Made by a program: the position numbers and the translations under genes. A stretch of 30,237 nucleotides of DNA, taken from the NCBI GenBank assembly GCA_020638155.1, contig JACKJB010000007.1:1-30237 (forward strand), read 5' to 3'. This DNA is from Rhodospirillales bacterium (GTDB taxonomy: Bacteria; Pseudomonadota; Alphaproteobacteria; Micavibrionales; Micavibrionaceae). Below the pieces are notes generated by a model, which ran no database searches, had not been told where the DNA came from, and saw only the letters and a list, made by a program, of their open reading frames with translations. Each line of letters starts with the position of its first letter. Position 1 is the first letter of the stretch. Positions 15,025 through 24,667 of this stretch are shown here, piece after piece.

Positions 15025-18000
15025 TGGTGCCGGTGATAGAGGCGGCCTTAAGCCGCACCCGCACGGTGCTGAGTATCCTGGTCCTGTTGCTGATCGCCGG
15101 GGCCTACGCCTATATATCCATTCCCAAGGAATCCGAACCGGATATCGATATCCCGCAGATTTATGTCTCGATGGCGCTCGAAGGCGTTTCGCCTGAAGAC
15201 GCGGAGCGCTTATTGCTGCGCCCGGTCGAACAGGAACTGACTACCATCGAAGGGGTCAAGGAGATGAAAGCGGCCGCCTATCAGGGCGGCGGCTATGTCC
15301 TGCTGGAATTTCAGGCAGGCTTTGATAAAGACCAGGCGATGGATGACGTCCAGAAAGCGGTGGACCAGGTGCGCCCTGAACTGCCGGACTCGCTTGAAAC
15401 CGAACCCAAGGTGACCGAAGTTAATTTCAGCCTGTTCCCGGTGCTGATCGTGACATTGTCGGGCGATATACCGGAAAGAACGTTATTGCGCCTTGCCCGC
15501 GATCTGCAGGATGAAATTGAAAGCCTGCCTTCCGTGCTCGAAGCCGGGATTGCGGGTGACCGTGAAGAACAGGTTGAAATCATCATCAGCCCGGCGCTGA
15601 TCGAAAGTTACGGTCTGGACGGGATCGAGATCATCCAGTTCTTTGCCCGTTCCAACAAGCTGGTGGCCGCGGGCAATCTGGATACCGGGGCGGGGCGTTT
15701 TGCCATCGAAGTGCCGGGCCTGTTTGAAAATATCACCGACATCCTTGAAATGCCGGTCATGACCAGCAAGGATTCCGTGATTAAGGTCCGGGATGTGGCC
15801 GAACTGCGCCGGAATTTCAAAGACGCTGAAAACTTTGCCCGGCTCAATGGCAAGCGCGCGATCGCCATCGAAGTTGTCAAACGCTCCGGGGAAAACGTCA
15901 TCGATACGATTGAAAATGTGCGCCGGATTGTCGAGGAGGAACGCGCTTACTGGCCCGCAGGCGTTGAAGTGAACTATACGCAGGATAGCTCCGACCAGAT
16001 CAAAACCATGCTCGCCGATCTTCAAAATAATGTCATCAGCGCGATCCTGCTGGTGATGGTCGTTATTGTGGCCGCGCTTGGTGTCCGGGCGGCCGGGCTG
16101 GTTGGCGTGGCGATCCCCGGCGCTTTCCTGACCGGGATTCTCGTGCTTTATACGATGGGCCTGTCGGTCAATATCGTGGTGCTGTTCTCGCTGATCCTGT
16201 CGGTCGGGATGCTGGTGGACGGGGCGATTGTCGTAACCGAATATGCCGACCGCAAAATGGCTGAAGGCTTGCCGCGCCGCGAAGCATACGGGGCGGCGGC
16301 CAAGCGGATGGCCTGGCCGATCACCGCATCGACGGCGACGACGCTGGCGGCGTTTGCGCCGCTGATGTTCTGGCCGGGAATTGTTGGCGAGTTTATGAAA
16401 TACCTGCCGCTGACTCTTATATGTGTGTTATCGGCTTCATTATTAATGGCGATGATCTTCGTGCCGACACTGGGCGCGCTGATCGGCAAGCCCGGCGTTT
16501 CCAGCGATCCGAAAATGCAAAAAACACTGGTGGCGGCGGAAAACGGCGATCTGAATGATATTGGCGGGATAACCGGCGGGTATCTCAAAATTCTTGATAA
16601 AGCCTTGCGCTATCCGGGCCTGATTCTCCTCGGCGCTCTGATGATGTTGATCGGTGTGCAGGTCGTATACGGCAAACTGGGTAAGGGCGTTGAATTTTTC
16701 CCTGATATCGAACCGGATTTTGCTTCTGTCCTGATCCACGCGCGCGGTAATTTATCAATCTATGAAAAGGATGCGCTGGTCCGCGAAGTCGAAGACCATA
16801 TCCTTGAAGTCGATGGGGTTGAAACATTTTACACTCGCTCCGGCAAGGCGGCGCAGCAGGGAGCGGAACTTGCCGAAGATGTCATCGGCCAGGTCCAGTT
16901 GCAATTCATGGATTGGGATAAAAGACGTTCCGCCAATGATATTCTTGATGATATTCGCGCCCGGACCGCCGACATTGCCGGGGTTCATATCGAGACTCAG
17001 AAACAGGAAGGTGGCCCGCCGACCGGCAAGGACGTGCAGGTCCAGATCGGCTCGCGCTTCCCGGAACTGATTCCGCCTGCCGTTGAAAAGGTCAGGCAGG
17101 GGCTTGAAGAACTTGGCGGCTTTGTCGATACGGAGGACAGCCGCCCGCTGCCCGGTATCCAGTGGGAGTTGCAGGTTGACAGGGCGCAGGCGTCAAAATT
17201 CGGCCTCGATGTCAGTATCATCGGCCAGTATGTGCGGATGGTGACTAACGGCCTTTTGGTGGCGGAGTACCGCCCGAACGATACCGATGATGAAATCGAT
17301 GTTGTGATCCGCCATCCGCTGGATGAGCGTACACTCGATCAGCTTGATCGTGTACGGATCGAAGGGCCGGGCGGATCTGTGCCGGTCAGTAACTTTATCC
17401 GCCGCGTCCCGCAACCGGCAGTCGGCACCATCAACCGCAGCGAACAGCGCCGTATCATGACCGTTAAGGCCGACGTTGCCGAAGGCGCGAACATCAATGC
17501 GCGGGTTGATGAGGTCAAAGCATGGCTCGAAGAGCACCGCGCAGAATTCGACCCTAACCTTGAAATCACCTTCAAAGGCGAAGATGAGGATCAGCGTGAA
17601 GCACAGACCTTTCTTATGAAAGCCTTCGTTGTCGCACTGTTTATCATGGCAATTATTCTTGTGACCCAGTTCAACAGTTTTTACAGCGCCTTACTGATCC
17701 TGTCCGCCGTCATCATGTCCACGATCGGCGTGTTTATCGGCCTGATGATTATCCAGCAGCCTTTCGGCATCGTCATGAGCGGGATCGGCGTCATCGCGCT
17801 TGCCGGGATTATCGTGAATAATAATATCGTGCTGATCGATACGTTCGACCATATGCGCCGCGATTACGCCGGACAGATGGATGTAAAGGAAATGATCCTG
17901 CGTACCGGGGCGCAGCGCCTGCGTCCTGTGCTGCTGACAACCGTGACGACGGTACTGGGCCTGATGCCGATGGTACTGCAGATGAATGTCGATTTTATCG

Positions 18001-18215
18001 GCCGGTCCGTTTCGGTTGGGGCGCCGTCTACCCAGTGGTGGGTACAGTTATCGACGGCTGTTGCTTTTGGCCTGACATTCTCAACAATCTTGACGCTGGT
18101 GGTGACGCCTGCGGCCCTGATGGCGCGCGAAAAATACGGTAAGAAATTCGAAGCGGGAAAATCCAGGGTAAAGGGCCTTTTGGCAAAGCTCGGGCTGCGG
18201 AAAAAATCGGCCTAA
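15021..18215 (+). CDS. RND efflux permease (inner-membrane pump)
   Basis: The 1064-aa protein has the RND layout: an N-terminal helix (about 13-33), a first periplasmic loop, a six-helix bundle (about 335-550) and a second periplasmic loop. The remaining helices lie at about 870-1035. It is in the size range of AcrB-like pumps. In helix 4 the sequence is SVGMLVDGAIVVTEYAD, giving one Asp where AcrB has the Asp407-Asp408 pair. In helix 10, GIIVNNNIVLIDTFDHM has Asn where AcrB has Lys940. It therefore belongs to a divergent RND subfamily with a modified proton relay. No outer-membrane channel gene is adjacent, so a shared TolC-like protein is expected. Its last 4 bases overlap the convergent cold-shock gene. 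Confidence 0.93.
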   Translation: MMVPVIEAALSRTRTVLSILVLLLIAGAYAYISIPKESEPDIDIPQIYVSMALEGVSPEDAERLLLRPVEQELTTIEGVKEMKAAAYQGGGYVLLEFQAGFDKDQAMDDVQKAVDQVRPELPDSLETEPKVTEVNFSLFPVLIVTLSGDIPERTLLRLARDLQDEIESLPSVLEAGIAGDREEQVEIIISPALIESYGLDGIEIIQFFARSNKLVAAGNLDTGAGRFAIEVPGLFENITDILEMPVMTSKDSVIKVRDVAELRRNFKDAENFARLNGKRAIAIEVVKRSGENVIDTIENVRRIVEEERAYWPAGVEVNYTQDSSDQIKTMLADLQNNVISAILLVMVVIVAALGVRAAGLVGVAIPGAFLTGILVLYTMGLSVNIVVLFSLILSVGMLVDGAIVVTEYADRKMAEGLPRREAYGAAAKRMAWPITASTATTLAAFAPLMFWPGIVGEFMKYLPLTLICVLSASLLMAMIFVPTLGALIGKPGVSSDPKMQKTLVAAENGDLNDIGGITGGYLKILDKALRYPGLILLGALMMLIGVQVVYGKLGKGVEFFPDIEPDFASVLIHARGNLSIYEKDALVREVEDHILEVDGVETFYTRSGKAAQQGAELAEDVIGQVQLQFMDWDKRRSANDILDDIRARTADIAGVHIETQKQEGGPPTGKDVQVQIGSRFPELIPPAVEKVRQGLEELGGFVDTEDSRPLPGIQWELQVDRAQASKFGLDVSIIGQYVRMVTNGLLVAEYRPNDTDDEIDVVIRHPLDERTLDQLDRVRIEGPGGSVPVSNFIRRVPQPAVGTINRSEQRRIMTVKADVAEGANINARVDEVKAWLEEHRAEFDPNLEITFKGEDEDQREAQTFLMKAFVVALFIMAIILVTQFNSFYSALLILSAVIMSTIGVFIGLMIIQQPFGIVMSGIGVIALAGIIVNNNIVLIDTFDHMRRDYAGQMDVKEMILRTGAQRLRPVLLTTVTTVLGLMPMVLQMNVDFIGRSVSVGAPSTQWWVQLSTAVAFGLTFSTILTLVVTPAALMAREKYGKKFEAGKSRVKGLLAKLGLRKKSA

Positions 18216-18772
18216 ACGTCCGGTAATAATGTAAAGCTGACCACTTCACGGCCTTTGGGTACATTGCGGAATGTCATGAGCATACGCTGCCCGGCTTCTA
18301 TCGTCTCAACGCCGTGCCGCTCCAGACAGCTTTTATGTATGAATACGTCTTTCATCCCGTCTGCCGGGATCACAAAGCCGAAGCCGTCTTCATTTTTGTA
18401 CCATTTGACGATGCCTTTCATTTCCAGCATTTGCCCGGGGTTCTCATCGCTATCGGATATGCTGGCACTCACGCCTTTAGGCAGGACACCCTCTTCAATA
18501 ATTTGGTTCACTGTGATGACATGGGCACCTTTATCGCCATACTCAATATCACACAGCAGCACGGCACCGTCACCGATCGCCTGGATGCCGATGTCCTGTA
18601 ATGTTGTGATATGAAGAAAAGCGTCAACATCCGGACGGTCAACCGGATTTACAAAACCAAATCCTTTGGGTCCGTTGAACCATTTTAAACGCGCTTTCAC
18701 AGGCACGCTTTCCCGTCCATCGTCCTGTTCTGCGGATTTAACTTTTTGCGCCTGATCCAAATCAAAAGCCAC
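18212..18772 (-). CDS. Tandem cold-shock-domain protein
   Basis: The 186-aa protein contains two cold-shock domains. The first (about 24-92) begins VKARLKWFNGPKGFGFVNP and contains DAFLHITTL; the second (about 117-183) begins MKGIVKWYKNEDGFGFVIP and contains DVFIHKSCL. Both keep the RNP1-like GFGFV core and an RNP2-like FLH/FIH strand for single-stranded nucleic-acid binding. Double-domain CSPs of this size are typical of alphaproteobacteria and act as RNA chaperones or stress regulators. The start is GTG 18772 with only a weak GGA site, so the N-terminus is uncertain. Two different linker and acidic segments separate the domains. Confidence 0.9.
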   Translation of the reverse strand: MAFDLDQAQKVKSAEQDDGRESVPVKARLKWFNGPKGFGFVNPVDRPDVDAFLHITTLQDIGIQAIGDGAVLLCDIEYGDKGAHVITVNQIIEEGVLPKGVSASISDSDENPGQMLEMKGIVKWYKNEDGFGFVIPADGMKDVFIHKSCLERHGVETIEAGQRMLMTFRNVPKGREVVSFTLLPDV

Positions 18773-18808
18773 GTTAAAAAGTTCCGTTTAAAAATAATTA
18801 CGTAAGCC

Positions 18809-18837
18809 TATATAGGTCCACCTTAAAACTTATACAA
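18809..18837 (-). promoter_or_regulatory. Candidate promoter of the cold-shock gene
   Basis: On the minus strand TTGTAT (18837-18832) and TATATA (18814-18809) are separated by 17 bp, about 37 bp before the GTG start. The -10 box lies in the palindrome CCTATATAGG (18807-18816). The rest of the 287-bp gap up to the acyl-CoA ligase gene is AT-rich; a small hairpin TAGCC / GGCTA near 18927-18941 is the only other structure seen. Confidence 0.45.
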
Positions 18838-19059
18838 AATAGTTACACTTATATTGTGTGAAAATCCAGCATTTTGTCTTAAAAATTTTATGGTTATATT
18901 AGAAGATACTGTTGTAACTATAAAAATAGCCCTTTAGGCTAGGGACGGAAAAGATTTTGATAGGCAGGGACAGGGCCATCAATTACTCTGGTCTTTGGAT
19001 TTCATATGTTCCCGCATAAATTTCGTCATATTTTACGTACATAATAAAGGGTCAGAATA

Positions 19060-20760
19060 ATGACTAAATCAGACAAGGCAAAAGATCATCACTATCAGTG
19101 GCTCGCGTCCTACCCGGCAGACGTCAGCTGGGATCAGGAAATTCCCGTGTGCCCGGTCTATGATATTCTTGACCAGACCTGCCGCACGTTTGCTGCCGCG
19201 CCGGCCTTTGATTTTCTCGATAAGAAATGGAACTGGGGCCAGGTCGGCGATCTGGTCAACCGTATGGCCAAAGGTCTGCAAAATGAAGGCGTTGGCAAAG
19301 GTACCAAAGTTGGCTTGTTCCTGCCCAACAGCCCGTATTTCCTGATTTCCTATTACGCGGTCATGAAAGCGGGCGGCACGGTTGTAAACTTTAATCCGCT
19401 TTATGCCCCGCGGGAGCTGCAACACCAGATCGAGGATAGCGAAACCGATTTCATGATTACGCTCGATCTGAAAATGCTTTACGACAAGATGCATGAAATG
19501 CTGCACGACACGCGGCTTAAAAAGCTGGTGATCTGCTCGTTCACCGATATCCTGCCTTTCCCCAAGAATATCCTGTTCCGCCTGGCCAAAGGCAAAGAGC
19601 TTGCGCGTCTGATGCACCCTGAACGCTATGTGCTGTTTAAAGACTTAATCAATAATAACGGCAAGCCGGACCCGGTCGAAATCGATCCTGTCAATGATAT
19701 TGCCGTGCTGCAATATACCGGCGGGACGACCGGTGTGCCCAAGGGGGCGATGCTGACCCACGCCAATGTCGTCGCCAATGTCGAGCAGGCCGTGCTGTGG
19801 TTCCACAAGGCGGAAAAAGGCAAAGAGAAAATGATGGGCGTCTTGCCGTTCTTCCATGTTTTTGCCATGACGGCGGTGATGAATATGGCGGTTCGCTGCG
19901 CCTTTGAAATTATTGCCCTGCCGCGTTTTGATCTGGATCAGGCCCTAAAGGTCATTGCGAAGAAAAAACCGCATTATTTCCCGGCCGTCCCGGCGATCTA
20001 TAATGCGATCAATAACCATCCGAAGCTTGATAGTTTTGATCTGAAATCCCTGAAATATTGTATCTCCGGCGGCGCGCCACTCCCGGTGGAAGTGAAAAAG
20101 GCCTTCGAAAAAAATACCGGCTGCGTGGTCGTTGAAGGGTACGGCCTGACCGAAACCTCACCGGTCGTCTGCGCCAACCCGATCGAAGGTGAAAACAAGC
20201 CCGGATCGATAGGCCAGCCGATGCCGGGGACGATCGTAACGCTCCTCGATCCGGAAGACGGCAAAACCCCTGTTGCCATGGGGGAGCCGGGCGAGCTTTG
20301 TGTGCGCGGCCCGCAGGTCATGAAAGGCTATTACAACAGGCCCGACGATACGGCAGACACGATTACCGATGGTTTCCTGCATACCGGGGATATTGCCCAT
20401 ATGGATAAGGAAGGCTACTTTTTTATCGTTGACCGCATCAAGGATCTGATTATCACCAACGGCTATAATGTCTATCCGCGTCATGTTGAAGAAGCGATCT
20501 ACCTGCACCCCAATGTCGAAGAATGCATCGTTGCCGGATTGCCGGATAAGGCGCGCGGGGAAATCGTCAAAGCCTGGATCAAGCCGCGCCAGGGCAGGGA
20601 GCTGACGGCGGAAGATATCCGGATCTTCTTAAAAGACAAAATTTCCAAAATCGAGATCCCGCGCCAGATTGAAATCCGCAGCGAACCGCTGCCGAAAACC
20701 ATGATTGGGAAATTGTCGCGTAAAGATATCCTGGCAGAAGAGCAGCAAAAAGAAAAATAA
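19060..20760 (+). CDS. fadD: Long-chain fatty-acid-CoA ligase
   Basis: The 566-aa adenylate-forming enzyme activates fatty acids with ATP and coenzyme A. The AMP-binding P-loop is YTGGTTGVPKGAMLTH (219-234), followed by the VVEGYGLTETSPVVC motif and the LCVRGPQVMKGYYNRPDDT and HTGDIAHMD blocks. The C-terminal domain starts DRIKDLIITNGYNVYP and ends with the catalytic Lys in LPKTMIGKLSRKDI. The length and motif spacing match FadD rather than acetyl-CoA synthetase. An AAAGG site precedes the ATG. The chain-length preference is not readable. It is flanked by the divergent cold-shock gene and a convergent unrecognised gene. Confidence 0.93.
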   Translation: MTKSDKAKDHHYQWLASYPADVSWDQEIPVCPVYDILDQTCRTFAAAPAFDFLDKKWNWGQVGDLVNRMAKGLQNEGVGKGTKVGLFLPNSPYFLISYYAVMKAGGTVVNFNPLYAPRELQHQIEDSETDFMITLDLKMLYDKMHEMLHDTRLKKLVICSFTDILPFPKNILFRLAKGKELARLMHPERYVLFKDLINNNGKPDPVEIDPVNDIAVLQYTGGTTGVPKGAMLTHANVVANVEQAVLWFHKAEKGKEKMMGVLPFFHVFAMTAVMNMAVRCAFEIIALPRFDLDQALKVIAKKKPHYFPAVPAIYNAINNHPKLDSFDLKSLKYCISGGAPLPVEVKKAFEKNTGCVVVEGYGLTETSPVVCANPIEGENKPGSIGQPMPGTIVTLLDPEDGKTPVAMGEPGELCVRGPQVMKGYYNRPDDTADTITDGFLHTGDIAHMDKEGYFFIVDRIKDLIITNGYNVYPRHVEEAIYLHPNVEECIVAGLPDKARGEIVKAWIKPRQGRELTAEDIRIFLKDKISKIEIPRQIEIRSEPLPKTMIGKLSRKDILAEEQQKEK

Positions 20761-20783
20761 GCCGCGCGGGATTAAGGCCAGCT

Positions 20784-21845
20784 TTAATGCAATGCGGCGC
20801 GCTTGCCTTCCAGCGCCCGTTTTTGCGCCTGTTCGGCGAAACGGTGCGCCGCCCCGGCATAAGCCGTTCCAGGGCTTAAGGTTTGCGACATCAATTGCTG
20901 GATGGCTTCGTCAACATGGCCGCGCGCATTATCCTGGATCGCTTTTTGTAAGGCGGGCGTGTTTGCCAGGTGCGGCAAGGTCGGGTCTTTGCGCATCAGG
21001 CTTTCTGCGAAAAACTGTTTCATCGCTTCGCGTTCCAGCAGTGAAAAAATATCGGCCCGGACCCAGTTCGGTACTTTCGGCAACCCTTCGACATGAAAAA
21101 TCCTGTCCAGGTCATGGCACCGGCGCATCTGGTAATGATCCGCTTCCAGCCATGCCCAGATTAATTCGCGTTCTTCTTCGATACGCATTTTTCCGGCACG
21201 TTTTTGCCCGCTTTCCGTGTAGCTTTCCATCGGCTTCGCCGGGTCGTGATCGAGGCGGTGGCCGAAGGCCAGCAGAATTTCCGCGCGCACTTTACCGTCA
21301 TAAATGCTGATAAAGCCGTCGTAATATTCAGTAAAGCGCTCTGTATGCTTGCCCAGGATATTTTTTTCAAAATCGTAATGCTCGTGTTTGCGGCCCAGGG
21401 CTTTGAGAAATTCAATATAAATCCGGCACAACTCTACCCGGTCGCTATGGCCCAGCATCGGGTGCAGCAGGCCGCCACTGATATCGTCGTGCCCGGCATG
21501 GGATTGCTTAAGGGCATTGGGCATCGGCTGGCTGCCGAAAGCCCGGCCCATCGCCGTTTCAACCTGTGTGTTTTTATGACGTTCCGCCAGAGCTTCATCA
21601 AGGATCAGTTCAAGATTTATATTATAAAGCGGTACGTCTTCCAGCACCCGCGCCAGAAGATCCGGCGCTTCGTTCTTGCGCAAATCAAGCAGTTTGGGCG
21701 AACTTGACAGGGCGAAAGCATCTTCCTTGTGCCCGCCGCATTCAGGCGGCGTTGTCGAAACCGGGATCATCGTTTTCAGGCCGGTGCGGTCTCCCATCGC
21801 ATCAAGCATATCCAGTGTTTCATTGATACAATAATAGATGGTCAT
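20784..21845 (-). CDS. Hypothetical protein, 353 aa, downstream of pheT
   Basis: I do not recognise the family. The protein looks soluble and mainly helical, with many charged residues and no signal peptide or membrane helix. Noticeable segments are YYCINETLDMLDAMGDRTG at the N-terminus, HSDRVELCRIYIEFLKALGRKHEHYDFEKN in two adjacent helices, and a highly charged stretch RIEEERELIWAWLEADHYQMRRCHDLDRI. There is no obvious catalytic motif. ATG 21845 with AAGGAT upstream is chosen over the adjacent TTG 21848. It starts 16 bp after pheT on the same strand and is probably cotranscribed with it. The plus-strand frames overlapping it look like shadows. Confidence 0.78.
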   Translation of the reverse strand: MTIYYCINETLDMLDAMGDRTGLKTMIPVSTTPPECGGHKEDAFALSSSPKLLDLRKNEAPDLLARVLEDVPLYNINLELILDEALAERHKNTQVETAMGRAFGSQPMPNALKQSHAGHDDISGGLLHPMLGHSDRVELCRIYIEFLKALGRKHEHYDFEKNILGKHTERFTEYYDGFISIYDGKVRAEILLAFGHRLDHDPAKPMESYTESGQKRAGKMRIEEERELIWAWLEADHYQMRRCHDLDRIFHVEGLPKVPNWVRADIFSLLEREAMKQFFAESLMRKDPTLPHLANTPALQKAIQDNARGHVDEAIQQLMSQTLSPGTAYAGAAHRFAEQAQKRALEGKRAALH

Positions 21846-21861
21846 CAAAATATCCTTGATC

Positions 21862-24264
21862 TTAGCCGCGCAGCTGGCCGCCGGTTTTTTCGGCGATCAT
21901 ATTGACGATTTTTCCTGTGACGGACTCAAGCTCCGCATCGGTCAGGGTCTGTTCGCCCGGTTGCAGCACGACATTGATCGCGATTGATTTCTTGCCCGGA
22001 TCAACGCCTTTGCCCTGATAGACATCGAAAATATCAACACGGCTGACAAGGTTTTTATCAGCGCCCATCGCCGCCCGCACAAGGCTTTCTGCGTCGACGG
22101 CGTCATCGACGATGAACGCAAAATCGCGCTCCACAGGTTGCAGCGGGGAAAGGGTCAGCAGTTTTTTCGCCGTGCCGCCTTTTTTCTTGGGCTGCGGGAT
22201 ATTATCGAGGAACACTTCAAAGACGCAGATCGTTTCACGGATATCCATTTGCGCCTGCACCGCCGGGTGCAGTTCGCCGAAATATGCCAGTACATTCGCG
22301 CCAAGCCGTAGCGCGGCAGAGCGGCCCGGATGATACCAGTCCGGCGCATCGCGGGTCACAAGTAAATTTTGAACCGGTGCACCGCATGCAGCCAGGGCCG
22401 CTATCGCATCGGCTTTGACATCAAACGCATCAACCTTGCGCGACGCTTCTTCACCGGACCAATGCTTGCCGCCTTTATGGCCGCTGCGTACACCGGCGGC
22501 AATCAATGCCTGCCCGTCCGGCTTGTTGGACAGGAAGACTGGCCCGACTTCGAACAGCGCACTATCCGGAAAGCCCTTATCACGGTTCTTGCCGGTGGCC
22601 TCAATCAGGTTCGGCAGGATACTGGGCCGCATCTGGTCCAGCGTCGCATTAATCGGGTTCATGATTTTAAGCGTGGCCGCGTTCTGCCGTTCGTTCGTGC
22701 CGAACATTTCTGCAAATTCAGCGCCCATGAAAGACCAGGTGACGCATTCATTCATCCCGCGTCCGGCAAGGGTGCTGCGGGCAAGGCGCGCCCGGGTCAG
22801 CGACGGTGTTTCCGCGCTATGGGTCACGCTGCTGATCTTGGGCAGGGATACTGCCGGCATATTGTGATAGCCGTGAATGCGCACGACTTCTTCGACCAGA
22901 TCCGCCCGGCCTTCAATATCGCCGCGCCATGACGGCGGCTGCACCGTGCGATCGTCTTTAAAAGTAAAGCCAAGTGTTTCAAGGATGGCTTTCTGTTCTG
23001 CCGCCGGAATATTAAAGCCTGCCAGTTTTTCTGTATAAGCCGGATCGAACGCAATATCCCGGCCGGTATCCGGTACGGATCCTGCCTGCACGACTTCACC
23101 CGGTTCACCCCCGCACAGATCCATAATCATGCGGGTGGCGATCTCGGTTGCCGGGACGACGAAATCCGGATCGACGCCGCGCTCGAAACGGTACCGCGCA
23201 TCGGACACGATCTGAAGCGCGCGCCCGGTTTTGGCGATCCGCATCGGGTCGAAATAGGCGACTTCCAAAAAGACATTGACCGTCTCATCGGTGCAGCCTG
23301 TCGGTTCGCCGCCGATCACGCCGCCCAGTCCGATGACCCCGGACTCATCGCAAATCGCAGTCATGAAATCGTCAAGCTCATAGTTCTTGTCATTCAGCGC
23401 ATCCAGCGTTTCGCCTTTGCGCGCCAGCCGGACGGTGATATCACCTTTAAGCTTATCCGCATCAAACACGTGCAGCGGCCGCCCGAGGCAGTAAGACATA
23501 TAGTTGGTAATATCAACCAGCGCCGAAATCGGGCGCAGCCCGATCGCTTTAAGGCGCTGCTGCATCCAGTCAGGGGACGGGCCGTTTTTAACGCCTCTAA
23601 TATAGCGCCCGATAAAGAGCGGGCAGGATTCTTCATTTTCTATTTTAACGCCAACCGGCGAAGCGAAACCGCCTTTGACAGGAGACGTATCAAGGTCTTT
23701 GAGTGTCCCGATCCCGGCGGCAGCCAGGTCGCGGGCAATCCCGCGAACCCCGGTGCAGTCTGAGCGGTTCGGGGTCAGGCCGATCTCGATCACCGGATCA
23801 TCCAGCCCGTAAAGCTCTGCGAACGGCGTCCCCAGATCCGGATCGCGATCGGTGACATCAATAATGCCTTCATGGTCATCGGACAGGCCCATTTCCCGTT
23901 CGGACACCATCATGCCGTTACTTTCCTGCCCGCGGATCACCCCTTTTTTCAAGGTCACATCAAGGCCGGGAATATAGCTGCCCGCAGGGGCGAAAACCCC
24001 TTTCATACCGGCCCGCGCGTTAGGCGCGCCGCAAACGACCTGGATTTTCCCTTCGCCGGTATCGACAATGCATAATTTAAGCCGGTCGGCGTCCGGGTGT
24101 TTCTCGGTGCTTTCGATCTTGGCGACTTTGAACGGCGCAAATGTCGCGGCGCGGTCTTCCAGCCCTTCAAGCTCCAGCCCGATCGCGGTCAGTTTATCGG
24201 TGATTTCGTCCAGCGATGCATCGGTATCCAGGTGATCTTTCAGCCAGCTTAGTGTGAATTTCAT
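21862..24264 (-). CDS. pheT: Phenylalanyl-tRNA synthetase beta subunit
   Basis: The 800-aa subunit pairs with PheS to charge tRNA(Phe). The N-terminal EMAP-like tRNA-binding domain (about 40-150) contains KHPDADRLKLCIVD and VVCGAPNARAGMKG. The B3/B4 editing region (about 210-390) includes ALVDITNYMSYCLGRPLHVFDADKL. B5 and the catalytic-like core follow, with MNECVTWSFMGAEFAEMFG. The C-terminal anticodon-binding (FDX-ACB) domain ends the protein (about 707-800, from LSPLQPVERDFAFIVDD). The length is normal. Unlike in most bacteria it does not directly follow pheS: a GNAT gene and an opposite-strand small gene lie between. Only a weak ribosome-binding site is visible. Confidence 0.96.
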   Translation of the reverse strand: MKFTLSWLKDHLDTDASLDEITDKLTAIGLELEGLEDRAATFAPFKVAKIESTEKHPDADRLKLCIVDTGEGKIQVVCGAPNARAGMKGVFAPAGSYIPGLDVTLKKGVIRGQESNGMMVSEREMGLSDDHEGIIDVTDRDPDLGTPFAELYGLDDPVIEIGLTPNRSDCTGVRGIARDLAAAGIGTLKDLDTSPVKGGFASPVGVKIENEESCPLFIGRYIRGVKNGPSPDWMQQRLKAIGLRPISALVDITNYMSYCLGRPLHVFDADKLKGDITVRLARKGETLDALNDKNYELDDFMTAICDESGVIGLGGVIGGEPTGCTDETVNVFLEVAYFDPMRIAKTGRALQIVSDARYRFERGVDPDFVVPATEIATRMIMDLCGGEPGEVVQAGSVPDTGRDIAFDPAYTEKLAGFNIPAAEQKAILETLGFTFKDDRTVQPPSWRGDIEGRADLVEEVVRIHGYHNMPAVSLPKISSVTHSAETPSLTRARLARSTLAGRGMNECVTWSFMGAEFAEMFGTNERQNAATLKIMNPINATLDQMRPSILPNLIEATGKNRDKGFPDSALFEVGPVFLSNKPDGQALIAAGVRSGHKGGKHWSGEEASRKVDAFDVKADAIAALAACGAPVQNLLVTRDAPDWYHPGRSAALRLGANVLAYFGELHPAVQAQMDIRETICVFEVFLDNIPQPKKKGGTAKKLLTLSPLQPVERDFAFIVDDAVDAESLVRAAMGADKNLVSRVDIFDVYQGKGVDPGKKSIAINVVLQPGEQTLTDAELESVTGKIVNMIAEKTGGQLRG

Positions 24265-24363
24265 TGTTTTCTTGCCGTTTTTTTAATTCCATTAAACCCG
24301 TTAGATGTAACGCGAAATGCCCGGTGATGCCAGTGTTTTTGGAAATTTTAACTATGCGCTGAT

Positions 24364-24392
24364 TTTTAATAATTCTTAACACCCTGTATAAT
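24364..24392 (+). promoter_or_regulatory. Candidate promoter of the 77-aa protein gene
   Basis: A perfect TATAAT (24387-24392) lies 17 bp after a weak TTTTAA (24364-24369) in the AT-rich gap before the small gene. A second TATAAG follows at 24395-24400. The -35 element is poor, so confidence is limited. Confidence 0.35.
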
Positions 24393-24433
24393 AGTATAAG
24401 AGGGCAAAACGATATAAAGAGGAGTGTGTTTTT

Positions 24434-24667
24434 ATGGGCGGATTTAACTTACATGGTGGTTTTGGCCAGCTTTGCGGCCAGTTTAACAGTGTGTGCCAGG
24501 CGGTGGTCAATTCAAACGATATGGGGCGTGCGGCGCAAAACACGGCCTATGATGCCCAGCGTACCGCCGATACTGTGCGTCACGGGGCTGACGGCGTCAC
24601 TTCCGGGGATATAAACCGCACCGTTGACAGCGCACAGAGTGTTTTTACGACAATATTCGGCCGCTAG
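24434..24667 (+). CDS. Small hypothetical protein, 77 aa
   Basis: I do not recognise the family. The N-terminus is Gly-rich with two Cys (GGFNLHGGFGQLCGQFNSVC), and the rest is a polar, probably helical stretch with Asn, Asp and Arg (AAQNTAYDAQRTADTVRH, GDINRTVDSAQSVFTTIF). No membrane helix is evident. Evidence that it is a real gene: AAGAGGAG 8-9 bases before the ATG, a perfect TATAAT upstream, and placement in a gap between two minus-strand genes. Its stop codon shares CTAG with the convergent GNAT gene. It lies inside the broken pheS-pheT region on the opposite strand. Confidence 0.6.
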   Translation: MGGFNLHGGFGQLCGQFNSVCQAVVNSNDMGRAAQNTAYDAQRTADTVRHGADGVTSGDINRTVDSAQSVFTTIFGR

